Shown piece by piece: positions 55,198 through 62,576 of a stretch of DNA of 64,000 nt. Origin of the DNA: JAKACA01 sp963769255 (lineage in GTDB: Bacteria; Actinomycetota; Acidimicrobiia; Acidimicrobiales; Bog-793); the NCBI GenBank assembly GCA_963769255.1, contig CAVYKV010000003.1, positions 558,001 to 622,000 on the forward strand. The letters run 5' to 3'. The notes below the pieces were generated by a model. It made no database searches. It saw only the letters and a program-made list of their open reading frames with translations, and had not been told where the DNA came from. Each line of letters opens with the position of its first letter. The stretch's first letter is position 1. A program made the position numbers and the translations under genes.

Positions 55198-55740
55198 ATG
55201 TCCGAGAAGCGCTGGACCCTGCTCATCGTGGTCGGTGTTCTCGTTGCGGTCGGGATCGTGGGTGTTGTCACGTTTGGAAAGAAGTCTGCTGCTCCCACGA
55301 CCACTACGACGACTCGTGCTGCCACCTCTACGGTCCGAGCGACAATCGCCGGAGACCCGCTCGTCGCCAAGGTCATCAATGTCGTCGCAAAGCCAGCGAA
55401 CACCAGCGCCGTCGTCGTGCATGTCTGGAACACCTCGAAGAACGCCGTGGGCACTGACTGTGGTGTCTGGCAGTTCATCCCCGGGACCCGGACATTGGTC
55501 GGTGGAGACACCTGGGCTTTCACGACTCCCGTGTCGCCAGATGTCAACTCGAGTGGACCGACCGAGAAGGTGCAAGGGCGTTTCGTGCCGAAGAACGGAT
55601 ATTCGGCTTCCACGACCGTGCTCGACGGGTTGAGTCAGGGCGCCGACCGCACCGTCGGCTCCGCCATCGTGCAGTGCCGACCAGCCTCCAACGGTTCGTA
55701 CGACCCAGGCCACGCACCGACGACCGGGCCGGGAACATAG
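55198..55740 (+). CDS. Hypothetical single-pass exported protein
   Basis: 180 aa, ATG start. A basic N-terminus and a Val/Ile-rich helix (7-26) are followed by a Thr-rich linker (33-45) and an outer domain of about 130 residues with two Cys (TDCGVW and VQCRP). No recognised family; it may be a substrate-binding-like beta domain. Lower-GC neighbourhood shared with the DUF6308-like gene. Confidence 0.55.
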   Translation: MSEKRWTLLIVVGVLVAVGIVGVVTFGKKSAAPTTTTTTRAATSTVRATIAGDPLVAKVINVVAKPANTSAVVVHVWNTSKNAVGTDCGVWQFIPGTRTLVGGDTWAFTTPVSPDVNSSGPTEKVQGRFVPKNGYSASTTVLDGLSQGADRTVGSAIVQCRPASNGSYDPGHAPTTGPGT

Positions 55741-55766
55741 AGAACCTACGGTACTCGTGAGAATCG

Positions 55767-56114
55767 ATGTCGATCGCCACCACTAGGGCCAAAGCCGACC
55801 GGCATCGAGGTTCGCACGACCCCTGCAACACGACGGCGATCGCCGACCTGCACCAGTACATCCCCGAATGGGAAGAATCGATGCACAGTCCGTGGCTCGG
55901 GGTATGGCGTGACGGCAAGCCGTGGTTCACGATGGCCGGACATTCGGCGAAGTCCTGGCTCTGTGATCGATACGGGATCACGGTCGGTTGGCGAAGCTCC
56001 CGCCGCGCTTGGTCGTACGGACGTCGTGAGGAGCGAGTCCGAGTGTGGTGGCCTGAGCTGAGCTGCGGAGGCGCTCGTACCGGCGGGTTTTCGAGCGCTT
56101 TCGCAGCTCGGTAG
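55767..56114 (+). CDS. Hypothetical ORF ending in repeat copy 3
   Basis: 115 aa, ATG start, weak ribosome-binding site. The middle has a Trp-rich SPWLGVWRDGKPWFTM and KSWLCDRYGITVGW. The final ~15 codons and the stop are supplied by the hairpin repeat (tail GGFSSAFAAR), so the real 3' end may have been replaced by the element. May be a gene fragment. Confidence 0.35.
   Translation: MSIATTRAKADRHRGSHDPCNTTAIADLHQYIPEWEESMHSPWLGVWRDGKPWFTMAGHSAKSWLCDRYGITVGWRSSRRAWSYGRREERVRVWWPELSCGGARTGGFSSAFAAR
56060..56114. repeat. Hairpin repeat, copy 3
   Basis: GAGCTGCGGAGGCGCTCG (56060-56077), loop TACCGGCGGGTTTT, CGAGCGCTTTCGCAGCTC (56092-56109): an 18-bp stem whose only two mismatches are G-T, so it is fully paired as RNA. 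It ends GGTAG and lies between convergent genes, so it may also act as a terminator. Confidence 0.8.
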
Positions 56115-56132
56115 CCCAACAACGACCGCCTC

Positions 56133-56891
56133 TCAGCGGTAGGAGGCCTCCGGCGCCCGGCGCAACGTCCTGAACTGCTCGCCGTCGTGACCGTAAATCA
56201 ACAAGGCGCCCTCCTCCTCCGCCAGGCGCCGCAGGGCCAGAGCGCTCGCCCGCGCCACCGACGGCTCGGCCTGCCCGTCCCAGGCGTCGTGGGTGTAGTT
56301 GTCCCCGCAATAGACGGCATCGCCGCACAGCACGACCGTGCCGGACTCCGGGAGGCGGAGGACGACCGACTGATGTCCGACGCAGTGTCCCGGCGTCGGC
56401 AGCACCTCGATCCCGTCGAAGAGCCGGGCGGCGCCGTCGACGAGGTCGTAGCTGAGGCCCGGGAGGTTCCAGTACTGGTTCGGGAAGCTGGGGTTGCCCT
56501 CGGCGTGCTCGTACTGATCGCGCTGTACGAAGAAGGTGGCCGCACCGAGGAGGTCGTTGTTGCCGGCGTGGTCGAAGTGCAGGTGGGTGTTGATCACGAA
56601 GTCGATGTCCTGCGGGGCCACCTCGAGCTGGGCGAGCCGGACGAGGAGGTTGTCCTCCGGGCGCATGACGGGCAGGAGGGCGGAAGCGGTCGGCGTTCCC
56701 CGCCACGTCAGCTCGGGGTCGTCGACGTGCAGGCGGCTCATGCCCGTGTCGACGAGTACGAGCCGGTCGTCGTCCATCCTGACAAGAAACCCGTTCACCG
56801 GCAGATGCACCCGGTGACCATCGCGAACGCCGGGCGCGACGACGTCGTAGTCGCAGCAGCAGTCACCGAGCGGCAGGACGAACAGCTCCAC
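56133..56891 (-). CDS. Metallo-beta-lactamase-fold hydrolase (AHL lactonase-like)
   Basis: 252 aa from GTG at 56891, chosen for GAGGGGG about 6 nt upstream. The dizinc motif is THLHFDHAGN (HxHxDH), with further ligands in TPGHCVGHQS, GDAVYCGDNY and IYGHDGEQF. The layout resembles N-acyl homoserine lactonases (AiiA type), which quench quorum signals. Related enzymes act on other lactones, so the substrate is inferred. Confidence 0.8.
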   Translation of the reverse strand: MELFVLPLGDCCCDYDVVAPGVRDGHRVHLPVNGFLVRMDDDRLVLVDTGMSRLHVDDPELTWRGTPTASALLPVMRPEDNLLVRLAQLEVAPQDIDFVINTHLHFDHAGNNDLLGAATFFVQRDQYEHAEGNPSFPNQYWNLPGLSYDLVDGAARLFDGIEVLPTPGHCVGHQSVVLRLPESGTVVLCGDAVYCGDNYTHDAWDGQAEPSVARASALALRRLAEEEGALLIYGHDGEQFRTLRRAPEASYR

Positions 56892-56943
56892 CGGAACCCC
56901 CTCGACCTGCAAGTTAGCGCCGTCTTGGACGGCGTGGCGAACC

Positions 56944-58050
56944 TCAGCGTGTGATCTTGAGGTTGCCCGCCGTGTCGGCGATCGTGTTGAGCACGATCTC
57001 CACCCACGTGCGGCCCGGAGCGAGCGTGACGGGCTGGCCGGCGGTGTCGGTGAAGGTCGTGGGGGAGCCGAGCGTCGGGCGGTGCCAGGTGACGGCGATG
57101 GAGCGCCCGTCCCGGAGGATGTAGCCACGTCCGCTGCCGACCGTCTGGCTCTGGACGTCCCCCGTCGAGCCCGGGCTCTCGGGATAGGGACCGTAGGTGT
57201 AGTGGACGATCTGCACGAAGATGTTCGTCGTGGTCGCTGGCTTGCCTGTGAGGGTATCGACATCGGTCACACCGGAGTAGGTGTGCAGCCAGCTCCCGCT
57301 CGGGGCGTCCCACTTCCAGACGACGTCGGTGCCAAACGAGAAGTTGATGGCGAGCGAGGAGGCGGGGGTGGCGGCGGCCGGGAGGGGCCCTCCGTAGGAG
57401 AAGACGGGCGGAGGTGGTGTGCGGTCCGACGGATAGAGGTGCCAGAGGGCGGCGGTGCTCGTGTAGAGGTTGTCCGGCGGCACGCGAGTCGTGATGCGGA
57501 CGCCGGCGGAGGCGGCCGTCGTGAGCAGGTCTGCGGGTTTGAGCCAGCCGAGGCCCTGCACGGTGTCGACGTCGGGGTTGATCCCTCCCGCGAAGGCAAT
57601 GATGGGTTGGCCGAAGGCTTGCAGGATGTGCCAGTCCACCCAGCGCACAGATCGGGTGGGCCCGATGCTGGATGCCCCGTGGCACTGGAAGACGGCGATG
57701 TACCGCATGATGAAGCCCTCGGCCGGCGTGTCGTAGACGATGTCGGCTTCGTTGAGTCCACTCTGCGGCCGGGCGCCTTCGGGCTCGTTGCCGACCTTGA
57801 CGGCGACGGCCGGTCGCTCGGGAACCTTCCCGCCAGGAGCGAGTTCGTCGGTGAGGGGGCACCGGGACGGCGCGGTGGGACGGCTCGTGGTCGTCGTCCC
57901 AGACGAGGAGTGGTGGGGCGAGCCCGAGCTGGACACGAGGGCAAAGATGCCACCGCCGACGACGAGGAGGACGACGACGGCGGCGACGATTCGGCGGCGC
58001 TGGATCGTGCGTCGGCTCGCGTGGGGTCGACGGGAGGGGGGCGGTGGCAC
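56944..58050 (-). CDS. DUF3048-domain exported protein (YerB-like)
   Basis: 368 aa from GTG at 58050. The N-terminus has a basic stretch then a helix (IVAAVVVLLVVGGGIFALVS), a signal anchor. VAVKVGNEPEGARPQSGLNE and ADIVYDTPAEGFIMRYIAVF are the DUF3048 core (the family's D/N-x-P-x-A-R-P-Q-x-G-L). The C-terminal half binds in an R-x-W-H region (VTWHRP). Extracytoplasmic, function unknown. A spore or envelope role is suspected for relatives. Confidence 0.82.
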   Translation of the reverse strand: MPPPPSRRPHASRRTIQRRRIVAAVVVLLVVGGGIFALVSSSGSPHHSSSGTTTTSRPTAPSRCPLTDELAPGGKVPERPAVAVKVGNEPEGARPQSGLNEADIVYDTPAEGFIMRYIAVFQCHGASSIGPTRSVRWVDWHILQAFGQPIIAFAGGINPDVDTVQGLGWLKPADLLTTAASAGVRITTRVPPDNLYTSTAALWHLYPSDRTPPPPVFSYGGPLPAAATPASSLAINFSFGTDVVWKWDAPSGSWLHTYSGVTDVDTLTGKPATTTNIFVQIVHYTYGPYPESPGSTGDVQSQTVGSGRGYILRDGRSIAVTWHRPTLGSPTTFTDTAGQPVTLAPGRTWVEIVLNTIADTAGNLKITR

Positions 58051-58155
58051 GGTCGGCCAAGTTAGCGAGCTTGCCGGCCGAAGTGGGGCACCCCGAGGCC
58101 ACACCGGGTCACACCAGGGCTTGATCCCAGCGCAATTCGCGGGTAGCAACGTCAC

Positions 58156-58785
58156 ATGCTGCGTGGACGCCGAATAGGCCTCAGGGCACCGATCGAGGCC
58201 GACGTGCCGATCCTGCACACCGAGCTGTACGACGACGTCGTCACCCGGTCACGGTCGGACGGCCGCCCGTGGCGGCCCGTTTCTCAGGAGGCACCGGACG
58301 CCCCCTACCGGATGCGGGAAGTCCCCGAGAACGTGGCCTTCTTCTCCATCGTCGAGCTCGTCGAATCGGAGCCCCTCGCCGGCGACGCCGTCCTGTGGGG
58401 AATCGACCTGCACCAGCGCAGCGCCCACATCGGCATCGGCCTGAGGCCTTCCTTCCGCGGGCGCGGACTCGCCTCCGACGTGGTGCGGACCCTTTGCCAG
58501 TACGCCTTCGCCACGCGGGGACTGCACCGCCTCGCCATCGAGACGCTCGCCGACAACGCCCCCATGATCGCCGTGGCGGGCAGGACGGGCTTCGTGCCGG
58601 AGGGACGGCTGCGAAAGGCAGCCTGGGTGAACGGCGAGTACCTCGACGAGGTCCTCTTCGGCTTGCTCGACTCGGAGTGGCGCCAGCAGCTCGACGACGG
58701 TCCGGCCGAGGCCGTAGCGGATGCCGAGCGCATCGACGAAGCCGGCATGGAGTCGTTCCCGGCGAGCGACCCGCCGGCGTTCTGA
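58156..58785 (+). CDS. GNAT-family N-acetyltransferase (RimJ/RimL-like)
   Basis: 209 aa, ATG start. Acetyl-CoA motif A is IGIGLRPSFRGRGLASDVVR near residue 94; the C-terminal VAGRTGFVPEGRLRKA is typical of RimJ-like enzymes. The last 16 residues, AGMESFPASDPPAF, are a separate motif (SFPASDPPxF/W) found in small unstudied bacterial proteins and appear appended here. Acceptor unknown. Confidence 0.85.
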   Translation: MLRGRRIGLRAPIEADVPILHTELYDDVVTRSRSDGRPWRPVSQEAPDAPYRMREVPENVAFFSIVELVESEPLAGDAVLWGIDLHQRSAHIGIGLRPSFRGRGLASDVVRTLCQYAFATRGLHRLAIETLADNAPMIAVAGRTGFVPEGRLRKAAWVNGEYLDEVLFGLLDSEWRQQLDDGPAEAVADAERIDEAGMESFPASDPPAF

Positions 58786-58811
58786 CCCTTCGGCCGGGCC
58801 CGGCCAGGCCC

Positions 58812-58839
58812 GACCTGGCCGGCAGGTCAGATTGACCTG
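58812..58839. promoter_or_regulatory. Three-half-site inverted repeat upstream of a lipoprotein gene
   Basis: GACCTG-GCCGG-CAGGTC overlaps CAGGTCA-GAT-TGACCTG, giving three alternating AGGTC half-sites 107-134 bp before the lipoprotein start. Operator-like or a terminator for the GNAT gene; no U tract. Confidence 0.4.
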
Positions 58840-58945
58840 ACTGCAAGGGCAGCCGATTGCCAACCCGGCGGGCATCGTCGGAGCGCCCTGGCGGGCGGAC
58901 ACTTCCTTCGGACCGAGCGAGCGGTCCCGGAGAAAGGAGAGCCCG

Positions 58946-59533
58946 ATGGCAAGGCGGTCGATGCTCGAACGAGTCCGGTGGCCCGCCAGGACGGCGGCCG
59001 GAGCGGCGGTGGCGAGCGCCCTCCTCACCGTCGCACTGTCGGCCTGCGGTGCGGCACCGGGATCCCCCGTCGGCCCCACGACGCCTACGCTGGCTCCGGC
59101 GCCGGTGCATGCTCACTCGACGAGCGGCGGCACCACCGGCCATGGCGGCGCTGGGGGCGCAGGCGGCCACGTCGCCACGCCGACGGCGGAGGCGCTGCCG
59201 GGAGCCTGGCTCGGGCCGTTCCCGGGCGCCTCGAGTGCCTGCAACCCGGTGGAGCATCCCGAGTCGGCGGAGATCTTCCTCTACGCGACCGGCAGCTTCA
59301 CCATGAGCTTCACGCCCGACCCGAGCACCTACTGCGCAGGCGGGACGTTCTACGGGCACTACGAGGTGCAAGGAGACGTCATCGCCTTCCAGGAACAGGG
59401 CGCTGCCGACTGCGCCTCCTGCGCTCAGAACCTCGCCTGGCAGAACACCTTTTCGTTTCCGGAGCCCGACGCCTTGCAGCTGTGCGACTCGCCGGGAGCG
59501 TGCTGGGTCTACTACCGGCAGGCGAACGCCTGA
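58946..59533 (+). CDS. Predicted lipoprotein
   Basis: 195 aa, ATG with AAAGGAG about 8 nt upstream. The signal peptide ends in a lipobox LSAC at about residue 33 followed by GAAPGSP, so the mature protein is lipid-anchored outside the membrane. A Gly/His/Ser-rich linker (about 55-75) precedes a domain with five or more Cys (SACNP, TYCAGG, ADCASCAQN, LCDSPGACW). No family recognised. Confidence 0.72.
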   Translation: MARRSMLERVRWPARTAAGAAVASALLTVALSACGAAPGSPVGPTTPTLAPAPVHAHSTSGGTTGHGGAGGAGGHVATPTAEALPGAWLGPFPGASSACNPVEHPESAEIFLYATGSFTMSFTPDPSTYCAGGTFYGHYEVQGDVIAFQEQGAADCASCAQNLAWQNTFSFPEPDALQLCDSPGACWVYYRQANA

Positions 59534-59645
59534 GTCGGCCGGCTGCACACATCGGCCCAGTGCGCGGCGGCGGGCCGGAGCTACGATGCGGCCGAGACGG
59601 CCTTTCGCGATGCGGTCTGTCGCGCGACCAGGACGAAGGAGACCA

Positions 59646-60461
59646 TTGCCCGAGCTCGAGGCCAACGGCGCCACCATCTACTACGAACAGAGCGGCAGCG
59701 GACCGGACCTCGTGTGGGTCCCGGGCGGCGACCAGCCCGGCAGCGACTGGCACCGGTACCAGGTGCCTCACTTCGACGATCGTTTCCGGAGCCTCACCTA
59801 CGATCCGCGGGGGGTCGGCCGCACGACGGCACCACCGGAGGCGGAGTGGACGATCGCCGCCCACGCTGCCGACTGTGCCGCCCTCATCGAGGGCGCCTGC
59901 CAGGCGCCCGTCATCGTCATCGGCCTCTCGATGGGCTCGCTCGTCGTGCAGGAGGTCTGCCTCAGCTCTCCGCACCTCGTGCGATGCGGCATCGCCATGG
60001 GTACGGCGCCGGCCGCCCCCGGCTTCGCGGGGGAGTGGATGAGGGCGGAGGTCGAGTTCCGCCGCGCCGGGGGCACCCTGCCGGAGGACTTCGCCGTTAC
60101 GCACTACGGGGCCTTCATGTTCCCGAGCGAGGTGCTCGGCGACCCCGAGCTGTGGGCGAAGTGCCGCCCCGTCGTGGCCGGCGCCTACGGGCAGCGGACG
60201 GGCCCCGACCTCGCCGCCCAGTGGGAGGGCTGCATCACCTTCGACTCGGTCGACCGCCTGCCCCACTGCCAGGTGCCGCTCCACGTCATCGGCTTCTCGC
60301 AGGACATGCAGGCACCGCCCCGCCTCGGCCGCCAGGTGGCGGAGCTGGCGCCCCAGGGCGAGTTCCACCTCCTCGAGGGCCTCGGGCACTGCTCGGCCTT
60401 CGGCCACCGTCCCGACGAGGTGAATGCCTGTATCGACGACATCCTGGCGGGCTTCGCCTGA
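59646..60461 (+). CDS. Alpha/beta hydrolase
   Basis: 271 aa from TTG at 59646, chosen for AAGGAG six bases upstream. The nucleophile elbow is GLSMGSL near residue 102; DPRGVGRTT forms the oxyanion region; the acid is probably in HVIGFSQDMQAPP and the His in LEGLGHCSAFG. Resembles 3-oxoadipate enol-lactonase and BphD-like hydrolases. It starts a catabolic run with the SDR and amidohydrolase. Confidence 0.85.
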   Translation: MPELEANGATIYYEQSGSGPDLVWVPGGDQPGSDWHRYQVPHFDDRFRSLTYDPRGVGRTTAPPEAEWTIAAHAADCAALIEGACQAPVIVIGLSMGSLVVQEVCLSSPHLVRCGIAMGTAPAAPGFAGEWMRAEVEFRRAGGTLPEDFAVTHYGAFMFPSEVLGDPELWAKCRPVVAGAYGQRTGPDLAAQWEGCITFDSVDRLPHCQVPLHVIGFSQDMQAPPRLGRQVAELAPQGEFHLLEGLGHCSAFGHRPDEVNACIDDILAGFA

Positions 60462-60474
60462 GAGAGGGGTCAGT

Positions 60475-61326
60475 GTGGGGAATCTCGACGGCAAGGTCGC
60501 CCTCGTCACGGGGGGTGCCCGTGGCTTCGGTCGGGCCATCGCCAAGGCGCTGGCGGCCGACGGCGCCGACATCGCCATCGCCGACATCGCCGGCGAGCTC
60601 GACTCCGAGCGGATCCGGGGGCTCTCGACGCCGGACGACCTGGAACGAACGAAGCAGGAGATCGAAGCGCTCGGGCGCCGCTGCGTCGCCATCCGGGCGA
60701 ACGTCGTCGTGGCGGGGGACTGCGAAGCGATGGCGGCCACCACCATCGACCGGCTCGGCCACATCGACATCCTCTGCGCCAACGCCGGCGTCTTCTCCTT
60801 CGGGCTCAGCTGGGAGCTGAACGAGGACGATTGGGACTCCGTCCTCGGCGTCAACCTGAAAGGTGTCTGGCTCAGCACGAAGTACGTCGTGCCCCACATG
60901 ATCGAGCGGCGCTACGGGAAGATCGTCGTGACGTCCTCGCGCGACGGCCTGCGGGCCGAGCCCAACTACGCCCATTACTGCGCCTCGAAGTTCGGGGCGA
61001 TCGGCTTTGTGAAGTCCCTCGCCATCGAGGTCGGCCAGTACGGGATCAACGTCAACGCCGTCTGCCCGACGCAGATGGCGGACAAGTCCCTGCCACCGAG
61101 GCAAGGCACGCACCCCTACTGGTCCATGGTGACCGGCACGGAGTCGCCGACCTACGAGGAGTTCGACGAGGCCTCCGGGCGGGAGAACCTCTTCGAGGCG
61201 GGAGGGCAGCCGGACTTCTCCCTCGTGGCCGAGGGCGTACGGTGGCTCGTCTCGGACGAGGCCCGGCTCGTGACGGGTCTCGCCCTCCCGATGGACGCCG
61301 GCTGGATCGCCAAGCGGGGTGGCTGA
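60475..61326 (+). CDS. SDR-family oxidoreductase (mycofactocin-coupled type)
   Basis: 283 aa from GTG at 60475. VALVTGGARGFGRAIAKALA is the NAD site, ANAG and the Y-x-x-x-K in HYCASKFGAIGF are catalytic. The insertion STPDDLERTKQEIEALGRRC is the hallmark of SDRs that keep their nicotinamide cofactor bound and use mycofactocin as electron acceptor. No mft genes are in the window. It overlaps the next gene by 8 bp. Confidence 0.87.
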   Translation: MGNLDGKVALVTGGARGFGRAIAKALAADGADIAIADIAGELDSERIRGLSTPDDLERTKQEIEALGRRCVAIRANVVVAGDCEAMAATTIDRLGHIDILCANAGVFSFGLSWELNEDDWDSVLGVNLKGVWLSTKYVVPHMIERRYGKIVVTSSRDGLRAEPNYAHYCASKFGAIGFVKSLAIEVGQYGINVNAVCPTQMADKSLPPRQGTHPYWSMVTGTESPTYEEFDEASGRENLFEAGGQPDFSLVAEGVRWLVSDEARLVTGLALPMDAGWIAKRGG

Positions 61327-62479
61327 CACGCTCGCCCTCGTCGGCGGACGCGTCATCACGGGCACGACGGCCGGCGTGATCGAAGGGGCGACGGTCCTCG
61401 TCGAAGCCGGCCGTATCAGCCGAGTCAGCGCCGAAGGCTCCGGCGCCGTCCCGCCGGAGGGAGCCGTCGTCATCGACGTGGCGGGTCACACGGTGCTGCC
61501 CGGACTCATTGACGCCCATGTCCACCTCACCTCTTCCGACGGCCGTGATCCCGTGCCCGCCATGGGCCACCTCCTCGCCGCCGGTATCACCACCGTCCGC
61601 GATCTGGGGGCGGTCGGCCGCAGCCTCGAGGAGCTCCGGGAGCGAGCCGCACGTGGGGAGGTGGAGACGCCCCGTCTCGTCCTCTGCGGCCAGGTGATCT
61701 CCGCCGTCTGCCCGGGCGCCGTCGCCTTCCCCGGCATGTACCGCGAGGTGACCGGCGCCGACGATGCACGCGTCGCCGTCAACGAGCAGGCGGCCCGGGG
61801 CGCCGACGTCATCAAGGTGATGTCGACGGGGGCCTTGACGGTGGCGGGTGAGGACATCAGGCCGGCCCAGCTCTCCGTCGAGGAGGTCACCGCCATCGTT
61901 GAGGAAGGCCATCGGCTCGGCCTTCCCGTCGCCTCCCACGCCGAGGGGGCGGCGGGCGTGCGCATCTCCGTCGAGGCCGGTGCCGACACCATCGAGCACG
62001 GTGAGGAGAGCTATCTCCTGCCGGACGTCCTCGACGAGATGGCCGCTCGAGGGGTGATCCTCGTCCCGACCCTCTCGGTCTTCGACTACGTCGTCGAGTC
62101 GGACGCCTTCCCGGCCTGGATGCGCGAGCGCGCTCGTGGGCTCGGCGAGCAGGCCCGCCGGAGCGTCGAGGCGGCAAGCCGCCACGGGGTCGGCATCGCC
62201 ATGGGGGCCGACGCCCCGCCGCAGGGCGGCAACGCCCAGGAGCTCGTCCGCCTGGCCGATGCCGGGCTCACGGCCGGCGAGGCGATCGCAGCCGCCACGA
62301 GCGTGGCGGCCCGCGCCTGCCGGATCGACGACCTCGTCGGGACGGTCGAGCCGGGCAAGGTGGCGGACCTCCTCGTCGTCGACGGCGACCCGTTGGGCGA
62401 CGTGCGCCTGCTCGCCGACCACAGGGCCATCAGCCTCGTCCTGCGGGAGGGCATCGTGGTGACCGCCGACCGGACCTGA
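61319..62479 (+). CDS. Amidohydrolase (imidazolonepropionase-like)
   Basis: 386 aa from GTG at 61319, overlapping the SDR by 8 bp. Metal-binding residues are His in DAHVHL, Lys in VIKVMSTGA, His in VASHAEGA, His in TIEHGEES and Asp in MGADAPPQGG. A TIM-barrel amidohydrolase acting on a cyclic amide, prolidase-like or carboxyl-amide substrate; specificity unknown. Coexpressed with the SDR. Confidence 0.88.
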   Translation: MADTLALVGGRVITGTTAGVIEGATVLVEAGRISRVSAEGSGAVPPEGAVVIDVAGHTVLPGLIDAHVHLTSSDGRDPVPAMGHLLAAGITTVRDLGAVGRSLEELRERAARGEVETPRLVLCGQVISAVCPGAVAFPGMYREVTGADDARVAVNEQAARGADVIKVMSTGALTVAGEDIRPAQLSVEEVTAIVEEGHRLGLPVASHAEGAAGVRISVEAGADTIEHGEESYLLPDVLDEMAARGVILVPTLSVFDYVVESDAFPAWMRERARGLGEQARRSVEAASRHGVGIAMGADAPPQGGNAQELVRLADAGLTAGEAIAAATSVAARACRIDDLVGTVEPGKVADLLVVDGDPLGDVRLLADHRAISLVLREGIVVTADRT

Positions 62480-62576
62480 ACCCGCGGTCGCCAGGCGCTA
62501 CACGGACCCGCTAGCGACAGCTCACCGCCAATTCACCCCAGCACCGCCGCAGGGGCTCCGGTAGCATCCGCCCGCA

